A stretch of 64,000 nucleotides of DNA from NCBI RefSeq assembly GCF_014873485.1, contig NZ_JADBDT010000001.1, positions 1,054,001-1,118,000 of the forward strand, given 5' to 3'. The notes beneath the pieces are model-generated. The model saw nothing but the letters and a program-made list of their open reading frames with translations, was not told the DNA's origin and ran no database searches. Below, in pieces: positions 37,308-45,611 of this stretch (positions within the stretch are counted from its first letter, which is position 1; every line of letters begins with the position of its first letter). This DNA is from Sphingopyxis sp. OAS728 (lineage in GTDB: Bacteria; Pseudomonadota; Alphaproteobacteria; Sphingomonadales; Sphingomonadaceae). The position numbers were made by a program, and so were the translations under genes.

Positions 37308-38411
37308 TCAGTCGGTCGTGGCACCCTCTTCGTCGACGGCGAAATCGTCGGTTGGCATCATGAAGTTGACCGTTTTGACGCAGCCCGACGCGCCCTGCGG
37401 CGAGGGGACGACGCGAGCGCTGCGCACGATGAAGGTCGCCTGCTGGCCGAAATCGGCCGACGGCTGCGCGTCCAGCACCTTCACATTGCCGATCTCGCCC
37501 CACGGCGCGACGTCGAACGAAACGATCGCCCACCCCTCAATCGCGCGCTTGCGATAGGCGGGCGGGTAATAGGTGCTCGGCCGGGTCGTCCATTCGATCT
37601 TCGTCGGACAGACGGCGTCCGCCGGGCGCATCTGCTCCTCAGCGGGCCGCTTGGGTGGGGCGAGCTTTGCCGCGGCGCGCCAATAGGGATAGAGGCACCC
37701 CGTCCGCGCACCGCGGGTAAAGCGTGAAGCCTGCACCGCCTCCACCGCCGCGGCGTCGAGTTCGGCATTGCCTGTGCTGTGCGCGACCCGTGCGTTGATC
37801 GGCCGACCCGTATCGTCGGTATCATACCCAACCAGCGACCAGTCGCGACTGCCCGGCGTCGGCGTCACCTTCGAAAAATCGGGATAGCCGCGCATCAGTG
37901 TCCCCGGGCGCGGCGTGTCGCGGCAATCGCCGACGACGCCAAAGCGGTCCCACCCCGCCTGCGGCAGTTTCGGACCGGTGGGGTGGATCGAATAGGCGAC
38001 CAGATCGGCGATCGGCGCGCTCGGTAGCGGAGCGATTTTCGGCGTATAGATTATTTCGCAATTCTCGCGCTTCGGTCCTGCGGGAAAGCGGCTCGCTGCC
38101 AGCGAGGGGCCAATATCCTGCCCAAAAGGATGCCCGTCACTATTGTCGCGAACGATAGAGCGCGTCCGCCCTGTCGCATCGATCGCAAAGCGATAGGTCG
38201 TCGCCCTCAACCGTTGCGGATCCATTGTCGCCAATTCGGCTGCGGGGTGCTGCATCGCCTCACCCTGAATCGCGGCCCCGTCGCAGCGCACCTCGCCCAC
38301 ACTCCACGACAGCATCTGCGGCGATGGCGCCCCTCCGGGCGGCGCCGGCGGAACCCACACGGCCGACGCCGCCGTGGACAGAAGGAGCGCGCTCAAACCC
38401 GGTATCGCCAT
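37308..38411 (-). CDS. TonB C-terminal-domain protein, periplasmic
   Basis: A 367-residue secreted protein (signal peptide ending TAASAV). It contains two TonB-C-like units: one around GRPINARVAHSTGNAELDAAAVEAV and one near the C terminus, TYYPPAYRKRAIEGWAIVSF with GEIGNVKVLDAQP. It lacks the N-terminal membrane anchor and Pro-Lys rod of a true TonB, so it is unlikely to energise receptors; such proteins may be scaffolds. It is convergent with the Sel1-SPOR gene, and a hairpin covers its ribosome-binding region. Confidence 0.72.
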   Translation of the reverse strand: MAIPGLSALLLSTAASAVWVPPAPPGGAPSPQMLSWSVGEVRCDGAAIQGEAMQHPAAELATMDPQRLRATTYRFAIDATGRTRSIVRDNSDGHPFGQDIGPSLAASRFPAGPKRENCEIIYTPKIAPLPSAPIADLVAYSIHPTGPKLPQAGWDRFGVVGDCRDTPRPGTLMRGYPDFSKVTPTPGSRDWSLVGYDTDDTGRPINARVAHSTGNAELDAAAVEAVQASRFTRGARTGCLYPYWRAAAKLAPPKRPAEEQMRPADAVCPTKIEWTTRPSTYYPPAYRKRAIEGWAIVSFDVAPWGEIGNVKVLDAQPSADFGQQATFIVRSARVVPSPQGASGCVKTVNFMMPTDDFAVDEEGATTD

Positions 38412-38419
38412 ATGAAAGA

Positions 38420-38458
38420 CCCCGCAATTTCGAGGCGCAGACTAACGCCTTTGCGGGG
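38420..38458 (-). terminator. Strong hairpin between metallo-beta-lactamase and TonB-C genes
   Basis: On the minus strand CCCCGCAA pairs with TTGCGGGG and an inner AGGCG with CGCCT, followed by TCTTTC and, eight bases on, the next ATG. It could end the lactamase transcript and also hide the ribosome-binding site of the TonB-C gene. Confidence 0.6.
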
Positions 38459-38491
38459 CCTCACAAGATTGAAAAATAACAATATTGGGGG

Positions 38492-39397
38492 CTATTTTCC
38501 CGCACGCTCTTCGGAAAGCCTCGTCTCCAGCTTCTTGCGCGAGCGGTCGACATAGGCGCGGCACGCGCCCGGCTTATCGTTAAACCGCCCCGTCCCCGCA
38601 TTGTCGGGATGCGCCGAAATCAGTACATCGCACGGCGTCGCGTCCATCTTGCGATAGCTTTGCTCGAAACCCTTGACGATCGGTGCGCCGGCCTTCGAGG
38701 TAAAGCGATAGCCGTCCGCCGACACCGGGTTGAGGCTCGACGCAAAGACAATCGTCTTGCACGCTGTGCCCTCGCATGCCTGCCAGCGCCAGCTCATGCT
38801 CCCCATCGTGTGTCCCGGCGTCGCGACCGCGGTGATTGCCGTCTTGCCCAGCTTCAGCACCTCGCCGTCCTTGACGACGCGCAGCCGCGTGACCGCCGGC
38901 CAGCTCCCGCCATAGCCGAGCTGCGGGTCGTCCTTCGCATGGCGCCCCGACCGCAGCCCCTCGGCGCCGCGCGCGCTCGCGACCACCGTCGCGCCGGTAT
39001 CGCGCGCCAGCGCGGCGAGCCCGCCGGCATGGTCCCAATGCGGCTCGGTGCTCAGAATAAATTTGATGTCTTTGGGGTCGAAGCCGAGCGTGCGGACATT
39101 GGCGAGGATCGCGGGCGCCGCCTGCGGCAGCGCGCCATCGACCAGCACCAGACCGTCGCCGGTGTCGATCAGCGCGACGCTGAGTCCGCCAAAGCCGACC
39201 AGATAGCTGTTCCCGAAGAGCTTCTCCGGCGGCAGCGGCGCCAGCCATTCCTTGGCACGCTCGACCGCCAGCGGCCGCGTCAGCGGGTCGTCTGCCACCG
39301 CCCCCGCAACCACCTGCGCGTTCGTCTCGTCAACGAGGGGCAGCGGCACATGGCTCACCCCGGCCAGCCAGGCGGCAATCGTCATCATCGCAATCAT
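38492..39397 (-). CDS. Subclass B3 metallo-beta-lactamase, Glu116 (B3-E) variant
   Basis: A periplasmic zinc hydrolase of 301 residues that opens beta-lactams. A signal-like N terminus is followed by the B3-type fold (NSYLVGFGGLSVALIDTGDG). The metal motif HxHxDH reads EPHWDH (Glu118, His120, Asp122, His123), so the first zinc ligand His116 is replaced by Glu. The later ligands are in TPGHTMGSMSW and ISAHPDN. Enzymes with this change, such as SIE-1 from Sphingobium, are known. The start at 39397 follows GGGAAGGGAGACG. It is divergent from an AmpR-like gene. Confidence 0.88.
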   Translation of the reverse strand: MIAMMTIAAWLAGVSHVPLPLVDETNAQVVAGAVADDPLTRPLAVERAKEWLAPLPPEKLFGNSYLVGFGGLSVALIDTGDGLVLVDGALPQAAPAILANVRTLGFDPKDIKFILSTEPHWDHAGGLAALARDTGATVVASARGAEGLRSGRHAKDDPQLGYGGSWPAVTRLRVVKDGEVLKLGKTAITAVATPGHTMGSMSWRWQACEGTACKTIVFASSLNPVSADGYRFTSKAGAPIVKGFEQSYRKMDATPCDVLISAHPDNAGTGRFNDKPGACRAYVDRSRKKLETRLSEERAGK

Positions 39398-39489
39398 CTT
39401 CGTCTCCCTTCCCCGCCGGGATGCCAATCGCCGCGCACGGCGACAAAGCATCATTTCTCGACAAAGCCATGAGAATTTCTCATATTCTT

Positions 39490-39563
39490 CGTCACCCGGA
39501 CTTGATCCGGGATCCATTTTTCGACGTTGCGTCAGTGGACCCCGGATCAAGTCCGGGGTGACG
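39490..39563. repeat. Dispersed palindrome type B, full copy in the lactamase/AmpR promoter
   Basis: Left arm CGTCACCCGGACTTGATCCG and right arm ending CAAGTCCGGGGTGACG are near-perfect inverted repeats of about 27 bp around a 20-bp centre. Related copies lie at 40494-40532 and 46160-46215. This copy occupies about 40 percent of the intergenic region between divergent starts. Confidence 0.85.
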
Positions 39564-39587
39564 AGGCATGATAGGTAAAGCGTATCC

Positions 39588-40460
39588 ATGGACCGCGCCC
39601 AGCTCCCGCTCAACGCCCTCCGCGCCTTCGAAGCCGCCGCGCGCCACCTCAATTTCACCCGCGCCGCGATCGAGCTTTGCGTCAGCCAGGGCGCGGTCAG
39701 CCATCAGGTCGCGCAGCTCGAACGCCGCCTCGGCACGCGCCTTTTCCACCGCCTGCCGCGCGGCCTCGCGCTCACCGACGAGGGGCACGCGCTTGTCCCC
39801 GTACTCGCCGAGGCGTTCGACCGCGTCGCCGCGACGCTCGACCAATATACGGGCGGTCGCTTTCGCGAGGCGCTCAAGGTCGGCGTCGTCGGCACCTTCG
39901 CGACCGGCTGGCTGCTCCCACGCCTCGACGCGTTCGCGCGCGCCCACCCGTCGATCGACCTGCGCATCTCGACGAACAACAACCGCGTCGACCTCGCGGG
40001 CGAGGCGCTCGACTATGCGATCCGCTTCGGCGACGGCGCGTGGCACGGCACCCATGCCGAGCCGCTCCTCGCGGCGCCGATGGCGCCGATCTGCGCTCCC
40101 GCGATCGCTGCGCGTCTCAAGACCCCCGCCGATCTGGTCCACGAACGCCTGCTGCGCTCGTACCGCGCCGACGAATGGGCACTCTGGTTCGCCGCCGCCG
40201 GCGTCCCCGTCCCGGTGCTCCGCGGCCCCGTCTTCGACAGCTCGGCGCTGATGGCGACCGCCGCTGCCGCGGGTCAGGGCATCGCGCTCGCGCCGCCCAC
40301 GATGTTCACCCGCGAACTCGCCGCCGAACTGCTCGTCCAGCCCTTCGCGCTCACGATCGACGCCGGCCGCTACTGGCTCACCCGCCTGATGTCGCGCCCC
40401 GAAAGCGACGCGATGCAGCGCTTTCGGAGCTGGCTGACCGACGAGATCACCGCGGTATAA
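39588..40460 (+). CDS. AmpR-like LysR-type regulator
   Basis: A LysR-family regulator of 290 residues. The N-terminal winged HTH, LPLNALRAFEAAARHLNFTR then GAVSHQVAQLERRLGTRLF, is close to AmpR and GcvA. The C-terminal periplasmic-binding-like domain senses the ligand, which for AmpR is a peptidoglycan fragment. The gene is divergent from the metallo-beta-lactamase, as ampR is from ampC, so inducible control of the lactamase is expected. The start at 39588 is the family-typical one. Confidence 0.87.
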   Translation: MDRAQLPLNALRAFEAAARHLNFTRAAIELCVSQGAVSHQVAQLERRLGTRLFHRLPRGLALTDEGHALVPVLAEAFDRVAATLDQYTGGRFREALKVGVVGTFATGWLLPRLDAFARAHPSIDLRISTNNNRVDLAGEALDYAIRFGDGAWHGTHAEPLLAAPMAPICAPAIAARLKTPADLVHERLLRSYRADEWALWFAAAGVPVPVLRGPVFDSSALMATAAAAGQGIALAPPTMFTRELAAELLVQPFALTIDAGRYWLTRLMSRPESDAMQRFRSWLTDEITAV

Positions 40461-40493
40461 GCAGCAGGAAATAGACCATAGTCTACAGAAGCC

Positions 40494-40532
40494 CGTCATC
40501 CCGGACTTGATCCGGGATCCATTTTTCCATGC
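40494..40532. repeat. Dispersed palindrome type B, solo half copy
   Basis: CGTCATCCCGGACTTGATCC and the following GGGATCCATTTTTCCATGC match the left half of the 39490 copy, without the right arm. It ends six bases before a promoter-operator region. Confidence 0.75.
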
Positions 40533-40537
40533 TTAGT

Positions 40538-40593
40538 GTTGACATCGTAAACATTATTCCTATCTGGACACCCTCAATGTTAACGTCGTCAAC
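40538..40593 (+). promoter_or_regulatory. Promoter with twin palindromic operators
   Basis: Two related 15-bp palindromes: GTTGACATCGTAAAC (40538-40552) and GTTAACGTCGTCAAC (40579-40593), both of the form GTTRAC-n3-GTMAAC, with starts 41 bp apart. The first contains a -35-like TTGACA (40539-40544), and TATCTG follows after 16 bases as a -10. The style is that of TetR-family operators. Confidence 0.6.
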
Positions 40594-40611
40594 TTAAGCA
40601 GGAGAAATATC

Positions 40612-41067
40612 ATGTACCACGCTATCGTCCGCCATCAGGTCCGCAAGATTTTCGACGGCCTCAGCCGCGGCGATTGGGAGTCCGCGCTCGCCGGCATGGC
40701 CGACCGGTTCGAACATATTTTCCCCGGCGACCATGCCCTCGGCGGCACCCGCCACACCAAGGCTGGCCTCCGAGCATGGTTCCAGCGCCTGTTCACCGTC
40801 CACCCCGTCCTCAAATTCGAGATCAAGCATATCGCATCGAGCGGCACGCCGTGGGACACGACCGCGGTGATCGAATGGCGCGACCGCGCGGTGATGGCCG
40901 ACGGCGACACCTCTTACGTCAACGACGGCGTCCACATCATCCGCCTCCGCTGGGGCAAGATCGTCAGCCTGCACCCCTATCTCGACACGGCGAAATATGC
41001 GGCGGCGCTGAAGCGGCTTGCAGATACGGGTTTTGCCGAAGCTGGCGCTGCGCCGATCGAGGATTAA
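40612..41067 (+). CDS. NTF2-like / SnoaL-type protein
   Basis: A 151-residue single-domain protein of NTF2 fold (VRKIFDGLSRGDWESALAGM, then WRDRAVMADGDTSYVNDGVH). Such proteins are small-ligand binders, isomerases or hydrolases, and no reaction can be assigned. GCAGGAG precedes the ATG. It is a monocistronic gene with its own double-operator promoter and no regulator gene next to it, so a distant TetR-like repressor probably controls it. A type A repeat follows its stop. Confidence 0.75.
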   Translation: MYHAIVRHQVRKIFDGLSRGDWESALAGMADRFEHIFPGDHALGGTRHTKAGLRAWFQRLFTVHPVLKFEIKHIASSGTPWDTTAVIEWRDRAVMADGDTSYVNDGVHIIRLRWGKIVSLHPYLDTAKYAAALKRLADTGFAEAGAAPIED

Positions 41068-41114
41068 GGGCTGCATTGGGGTGGGGAGCGGCCGTTGCAG
41101 GAGCGAGCTGATTT

Positions 41115-41231
41115 CTCCTCCCGTCTGCGGGAGGGGCAGCGAGGCTTGCCAGCTTGCTGGCTAGCCGCAGCGGGGTGGGTCATCGCAACGTTGCTGCCCA
41201 CCCCCGACCCCTCCCGCAAGCGGGAGGGGAG
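41115..41231. repeat. Dispersed repeat type A, copy 2
   Basis: About 117 bp, nearly identical to 32545-32660 and in the same orientation, differing by a few substitutions and one inserted base. Both ends are CCTCCCG-n4-CGGGAGG hairpins. Weaker similarity continues about 38 bp upstream (TTGGGGTGG-GAGC), so the full unit may be longer. Confidence 0.85.
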
Positions 41232-41263
41232 AAGAAACGTCGCCTACCGATCGAAACCCGCCG

Positions 41264-41614
41264 TCACCCGCGCAAGATCTTCTCCATCTTCTTGCCCCTC
41301 GCCAATTCGTCGATCAGCTTGTCCATATAACGCAGCTCGCGCATCAACGGCTCTTCGATATTCTCAACGCGGATGCCGCAAATCACCCCGGTGATCAGCT
41401 CGCGCGCCGGATTGAGCTTCGGCGCCGCCGCAAAGAAATCCTCGAAATTCGTTCCCTTCGCCAACTCGCTCTCCAGCGCCGCCTGACTATACCCCGTCAG
41501 CCAACGAATAATCTCGTCGACCTCGGCCTTGGTCCGCCCCTTCTTCTCGGCCTTGGTGATATAATGCGGGTAAACGCTCGCGACGCTGATCGAATAGATG
41601 CGGTGCTTGGTCAT
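41264..41614 (-). CDS. DUF2200 family protein
   Basis: A 116-residue cytoplasmic protein matching DUF2200: [20 protein letters not shown] at the N terminus, then [14 protein letters not shown] and [16 protein letters not shown]. The family is widespread and uncharacterised. The start at 41614 is the family-typical methionine. It is 32 bases after the small membrane protein gene on the same strand and may end the serB transcript. Confidence 0.82.
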   Translation of the reverse strand: MTKHRIYSISVASVYPHYITKAEKKGRTKAEVDEIIRWLTGYSQAALESELAKGTNFEDFFAAAPKLNPARELITGVICGIRVENIEEPLMRELRYMDKLIDELARGKKMEKILRG

Positions 41615-41646
41615 CCGTACCTCACTCGTTATGCGCCACGGCAACG

Positions 41647-41931
41647 CTATCGCACGACGCAAGGTTGTCGATCGACTTCATCGCAAGCCGGAAAGGTGAA
41701 GTCGGCATAAAAAGCGCCTGCGCAAAGGATGGCGCACAGCGGCGCCAGTAGCAGCCATGGCGCCAAATGAAACCAGAACAGCCCCGCCCGCTTATCGCGA
41801 CTTATCGGGGCCCTTCCTGACCACATCCGGAAAAAGCTGGTGGGCTGAGCGTCGCCCGAGCGCAAGCTTTTCCAGACTGCCAGAGACGCGACCCAAGCTG
41901 CCACGGCCAGAACGATCGCGACAACGATCAT
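41647..41931 (-). CDS. Small membrane protein downstream of serB
   Basis: A 94-residue protein with two hydrophobic segments ([19 protein letters not shown] and [19 protein letters not shown]) separated by a basic loop. The start at 41931 shares one base with the serB stop (TGATG), which supports translation although the family is unknown to me. Probably an inner-membrane protein. Confidence 0.6.
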   Translation of the reverse strand: MIVVAIVLAVAAWVASLAVWKSLRSGDAQPTSFFRMWSGRAPISRDKRAGLFWFHLAPWLLLAPLCAILCAGAFYADFTFPACDEVDRQPCVVR

Positions 41932-42815
41932 CACCCCAGCACCCAGCTCCGCCGCGAATAACCCTGCGCCCACAAAAGCGCCGTCAGATCGTGATGCCGG
42001 ATCACCGCCGCCGCGGCTTCGCCCGCCGACGGATGCGGATAATAGCCGATCCCCAGCCCGGCGCTCGTGATCATCGGAATATCGTTCGCGCCGTCGCCGA
42101 CCGCCAGCGTCTCGGCGAGCGGCAGGCCATGCTTTGCCGCCTCGGCCTTCAGCGTTTCCAATTTCGTGGCGCTGTCGACGATCGGCTCGCGCACCGTGCC
42201 GGTCAGCTTGCCGCCTGCAATCTCCAGTTCGTTCGCGATCACCTTGTCGAACCCGATCGCCTCGCCCACCGGCCCGGCAAAGGCGGTAAAGCCACCGGAC
42301 ACCAGCACCGTATAGGCGCCGTGCGCCTTCATCGTCTGCACCAAGGTCCGCGCGCCGCGTGTCAGCTTCACGCGTTCCATCCGGCACTCAACCAAAGTCG
42401 ATTCCGGCATGCCCGCGAGCAGCCCGACGCGCTCTTCCAGCGCGGCGCGGAAATCGAGTTCGCCCTTCATCGCGCGTTCGGTGATCGCCGCAATCTGCGG
42501 CTTCAGCCCGGCATAATCGGCCAGCTCGTCGATGCACTCGACGGTAATCATCGTCGAATCCATGTCGGCGATAAACAATTTCTTCGTCCGGTCGCCCAGC
42601 GGCTGCACGACGATGTCGAGCGAGCCATGGTCCATGAGCGCCAGTTCCTTGCGCGCGCTCACCAGGCTGCCGTGAAAGACGATATCCGCCGCGTCATGCT
42701 CGTCGATCCAGTGCGGGGCGCCGACATCGTGCCCCGTCGCCGCAAGCCGGTCGATCCCCTCGCGAACCACCTCGTCGGTCAGCTTTCCTGCTGCTATCAG
42801 CGTCGCGACGAACAT
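41931..42815 (-). CDS. serB: Phosphoserine phosphatase
   Basis: HAD-family phosphatase of 294 residues that makes serine in the last step of its synthesis. The catalytic motif [14 protein letters not shown], motif [12 protein letters not shown] and motif [15 protein letters not shown] are present; an N-terminal regulatory segment of about 80 residues precedes them. The start at 42815 is backed by AAGGAGATGCC. The start codon overlaps that of miaA on the opposite strand. Confidence 0.95.
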   Translation of the reverse strand: MFVATLIAAGKLTDEVVREGIDRLAATGHDVGAPHWIDEHDAADIVFHGSLVSARKELALMDHGSLDIVVQPLGDRTKKLFIADMDSTMITVECIDELADYAGLKPQIAAITERAMKGELDFRAALEERVGLLAGMPESTLVECRMERVKLTRGARTLVQTMKAHGAYTVLVSGGFTAFAGPVGEAIGFDKVIANELEIAGGKLTGTVREPIVDSATKLETLKAEAAKHGLPLAETLAVGDGANDIPMITSAGLGIGYYPHPSAGEAAAAVIRHHDLTALLWAQGYSRRSWVLG

Positions 42816-43776
42816 GGCATCTCCTTTTATCTCGACCGCCAATGCGCGGCTGCCCGTGGCACTTATCGCCGGACCCACCGCCAGCGGCAAGAGCGCTTTG
42901 GCGGTCGCGCTCGCAAAAACGCTCAAAAACGGGATCGTCGTCAACGCCGACGCGAGCCAGGTCTATGCCGACCTCGCCATCCTCTCGGCCCGCCCGTCCG
43001 AAGACGAGATGGAGGGCGTGCCCCATCGTCTTTTCGGGCACATCGACGCCGCCGACGCCCATAACGCAGTACGCTGGGCGGAAGAGGCGCGTGCCGTGAT
43101 CGCCGAAGCGCACGCAGCGGGGCAAATCCCGATCCTCGTCGGCGGCACCGGCCTCCACATGCGCACGCTGCTCAACGGTATCGCGCCGGTGCCCGAGATC
43201 GACCCCGGCATCCGCGAGGCGGTCCGCGCGCTCCCCGTGGCCGACGCGCACGCCGCACTCGCCGCGGCCGACGCGGCGGCCGCCGCGCGCCTGAACCCCG
43301 CCGACACCACGCGCGTCGCGCGCGCGCTCGAGGTCGTGCGCTCGACCGGCCGCACCCTCGCCGACTGGCAGCAAGCCATCGCGGGCGGGATCGCGGACGA
43401 AATCACCCTCGCCCCGCTGATCCTCCTGCCCCCGCGCGACTGGCTACGCGATCGCTGCGACGACCGCCTCGTCCAGATGTTCGACCGCGGAGCAGTCGAA
43501 GAAGCCGAAGCCCTGCTCGCGCGCGGCCTGAACCCCGATCTCCCCGCGATGCGCGCGATCGGCGTTCCCCAGATCGCGAGCTACCTTCGCGGCGACATCA
43601 GCCGCGCCGAAGCGCTCGAACAGACGCAGGCGGCGACCCGCCAATATGCAAAGCGCCAATATACGTGGTTCCGCAACCAGCCGCCCGGCGAATGGGCACG
43701 CCACACAAAATCACTAAACATCGATTCTATCAAGGAATTAGCAATAATATTACGTGATAAGCTGTTGACAGGATAG
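42814..43776 (+). CDS. miaA: tRNA dimethylallyltransferase
   Basis: Adds the isopentenyl group to A37 of tRNAs that read U-starting codons. In 320 residues: P-loop [39 protein letters not shown] and the C-terminal [15 protein letters not shown] region. The ATG at 42814 sits in CATG together with the serB start on the other strand and has no good ribosome-binding site, so a start a few codons later cannot be excluded. The C terminus holds a promoter for ilvB. Confidence 0.93.
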   Translation: MASPFISTANARLPVALIAGPTASGKSALAVALAKTLKNGIVVNADASQVYADLAILSARPSEDEMEGVPHRLFGHIDAADAHNAVRWAEEARAVIAEAHAAGQIPILVGGTGLHMRTLLNGIAPVPEIDPGIREAVRALPVADAHAALAAADAAAAARLNPADTTRVARALEVVRSTGRTLADWQQAIAGGIADEITLAPLILLPPRDWLRDRCDDRLVQMFDRGAVEEAEALLARGLNPDLPAMRAIGVPQIASYLRGDISRAEALEQTQAATRQYAKRQYTWFRNQPPGEWARHTKSLNIDSIKELAIILRDKLLTG

Positions 43777-43793
43777 AATCATACACCTATTGC
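43765..43793 (+). promoter_or_regulatory. Putative sigma-70 promoter for ilvB
   Basis: TTGACA (43765-43770), 17 bases, TATTGC (43788-43793), overlapping the end of miaA. Transcription would start near 43800, directly before the 43806 hairpin. Confidence 0.5.
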
Positions 43794-43805
43794 CCGCACC
43801 CTGTT

Positions 43806-43830
43806 GCAGCGCACAAGCGCTGCCCTTTTT
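43806..43830 (+). terminator. Terminator-like hairpin in front of ilvB
   Basis: GCAGCGC, loop ACAA, GCGCTGC, then CC and TTTTT: a 7-bp stem with a U-tract. It may end the miaA transcript or attenuate ilvB; no Ile/Leu/Val-rich leader peptide is seen ahead of it. Confidence 0.7.
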
Positions 43831-43851
43831 GTATTTGGAAGGAGTTTCGTC

Positions 43852-45606
43852 GTGACGGAAATGAGTGGTGCCGACATGGTGGTTCAGGCGCTGGTCGACC
43901 TCGGGGTCGACACGGTGTTCGGCTATCCGGGCGGCGCGGTCCTTCCCATCTATGACGCGCTCTTCAACCATCCCTCGATCAAGCACATCCTCGTCCGCCA
44001 CGAACAGGCGGCGACGCACGCGGCCGAGGGCTATGCGCGCTCGACGGGCAAGCCCGGCGTCGTGCTGGTCACCTCGGGCCCCGGCGCGACCAATGCCGTC
44101 ACCGGCATCACCGACGCGCTGCTCGACTCGATCCCGATGGTCGTGCTCACCGGTCAGGTGTCGACCGCGCTGATCGGCACCGACGCCTTCCAGGAATGCG
44201 ATACCGTCGGCATCACGCGCCACTGCACCAAGCATAATTATCTGGTGATGGACCCCGATCGTCTCGGCCCGATCATGCACGAGGCGTTCCATATCGCGAC
44301 GCACGGCCGCCCCGGCCCCGTCGTGATCGACATCCCCAAAAATGTGCAGGTCGCGACCGGCGAATATGTGGTGCCCGAAAAGATCGCGCACAAAAGCTAT
44401 CGCCCGCAGGTCGAACCCGACGCCGACGCAATTGCTGAGGCCGTAGCGATGATCGCCGCGGCCGAGCGCCCGGTCTTCTACACCGGCGGCGGCGTGATCA
44501 ACGCCGGCCCCGATGCGAGTGCGGCGCTGCGCCAGCTCGTCGCGCTCACCGGTGCGCCGATCACCTCGACCCTGATGGGCCTCGGCGCCTTCCCGTCGGA
44601 CGACGGTAAATGGCTCGGCATGCTCGGCATGCACGGCACCTATGAAGCGAACATGGCGATGAACCGCGCCGACCTGATCATCGCGGTCGGCGCGCGCTTC
44701 GACGACCGCGTGACGGGCCGTCTCGACGCCTTCTCGCCGGACTCGAAGAAAATCCACATCGATATCGACCGCAGCTCGATCAACAAGATCGTCCCCGTCG
44801 ACCTCGCGATCGTCGGCGACGCCGGGCGCGCTCTCGATGCGATCATCGCGGGTTGGCAGGCAGCGGGCCACAACGGCCGCGACCTTGGCGAATGGTGGCG
44901 CCGCGTCGACGGCTGGCGCGCGACGCGCTGCCTCGACTTCCCCGAAAAGAAGGAAGCCGACGCCGACATCATGCCGCAACGCGCGGTGAAGGCTTTGTTC
45001 GACGCGACGCGCGGGCTCGACCCGATCATCACGACCGAGGTCGGCCAGCACCAGATGTGGGCCGCGCAGCATTTCGGCTTTTCGGCGCCCAACCGCTGGC
45101 TCACCAGCGGCGGCCTCGGCACGATGGGCTATGGCTTCCCCGCCTCGGTCGGTGCGCAGATCGCGCACCCCGACCGCCTCGTCATCTGCATCGCGGGCGA
45201 AGCCAGCCTGCAGATGAATATCCAGGAAATGGGCACGGTCAGCCAGTATCGCTTGCCGGTGAAGATCTTCATCCTCAACAATGAATGGATGGGGATGGTC
45301 CGCCAGTGGCAGGAACTCACCTATGAAAGCCGTTATTCGAACAGCTATTCGGACAGCCTGCCCGATTTCGTGAAGCTCGCCGACGCCTATGGCTGGACGG
45401 GCCTGCGCATCGACAACCTCGGCCAGCTCGAGGATGGCATCAAGAAGATGATCGAGACCCCGGGCCCGGTGATCGTCGACTGCCGCGTCGCGCAGCTCGC
45501 GAACTGCTTCCCGATGATCCCCTCGGGCGCCGCGCACACCGAAATGCTTCTCCAGCCGAGCGACGTGACCGGCACGATGGACGACGAAGCGAAAGCACTG
45601 GTCTAA
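43852..45606 (+). CDS. ilvB: Acetolactate synthase large subunit (GTG start)
   Basis: ThDP-dependent first step of branched-chain amino acid synthesis, 584 residues. The N-terminal catalytic Glu is in VRHEQAATHAAEGYARS. The central FAD/regulatory domain and the C-terminal ThDP domain follow. The metal motif that is normally GDG or GDA reads GEA (Glu450) in AGEASLQMN, a conservative but unusual change. Start: GTG at 43852, after GGAAGGAG; ATG 43861 is an alternative. It is followed by ilvN after five bases. Confidence 0.95.
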   Translation: MTEMSGADMVVQALVDLGVDTVFGYPGGAVLPIYDALFNHPSIKHILVRHEQAATHAAEGYARSTGKPGVVLVTSGPGATNAVTGITDALLDSIPMVVLTGQVSTALIGTDAFQECDTVGITRHCTKHNYLVMDPDRLGPIMHEAFHIATHGRPGPVVIDIPKNVQVATGEYVVPEKIAHKSYRPQVEPDADAIAEAVAMIAAAERPVFYTGGGVINAGPDASAALRQLVALTGAPITSTLMGLGAFPSDDGKWLGMLGMHGTYEANMAMNRADLIIAVGARFDDRVTGRLDAFSPDSKKIHIDIDRSSINKIVPVDLAIVGDAGRALDAIIAGWQAAGHNGRDLGEWWRRVDGWRATRCLDFPEKKEADADIMPQRAVKALFDATRGLDPIITTEVGQHQMWAAQHFGFSAPNRWLTSGGLGTMGYGFPASVGAQIAHPDRLVICIAGEASLQMNIQEMGTVSQYRLPVKIFILNNEWMGMVRQWQELTYESRYSNSYSDSLPDFVKLADAYGWTGLRIDNLGQLEDGIKKMIETPGPVIVDCRVAQLANCFPMIPSGAAHTEMLLQPSDVTGTMDDEAKALV

Positions 45607-45611
45607 AACAT

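Noticed and set aside
37308..38411. TonB-C protein considered as the partner of the TonB receptor at 5676-8321
   Set aside because: It has a cleavable signal peptide and no membrane anchor or Pro-rich rod, and it lies 29 kb away.
43750..45537. A 595-codon minus-strand ORF over ilvB
   Set aside because: Shadow of acetolactate synthase; composition is typical of codon mirror frames.
43852..45606. GEA motif considered as evidence of a dead acetolactate synthase
   Set aside because: All other motifs and the ilvN-ilvC context are intact, and Glu can still bind magnesium.
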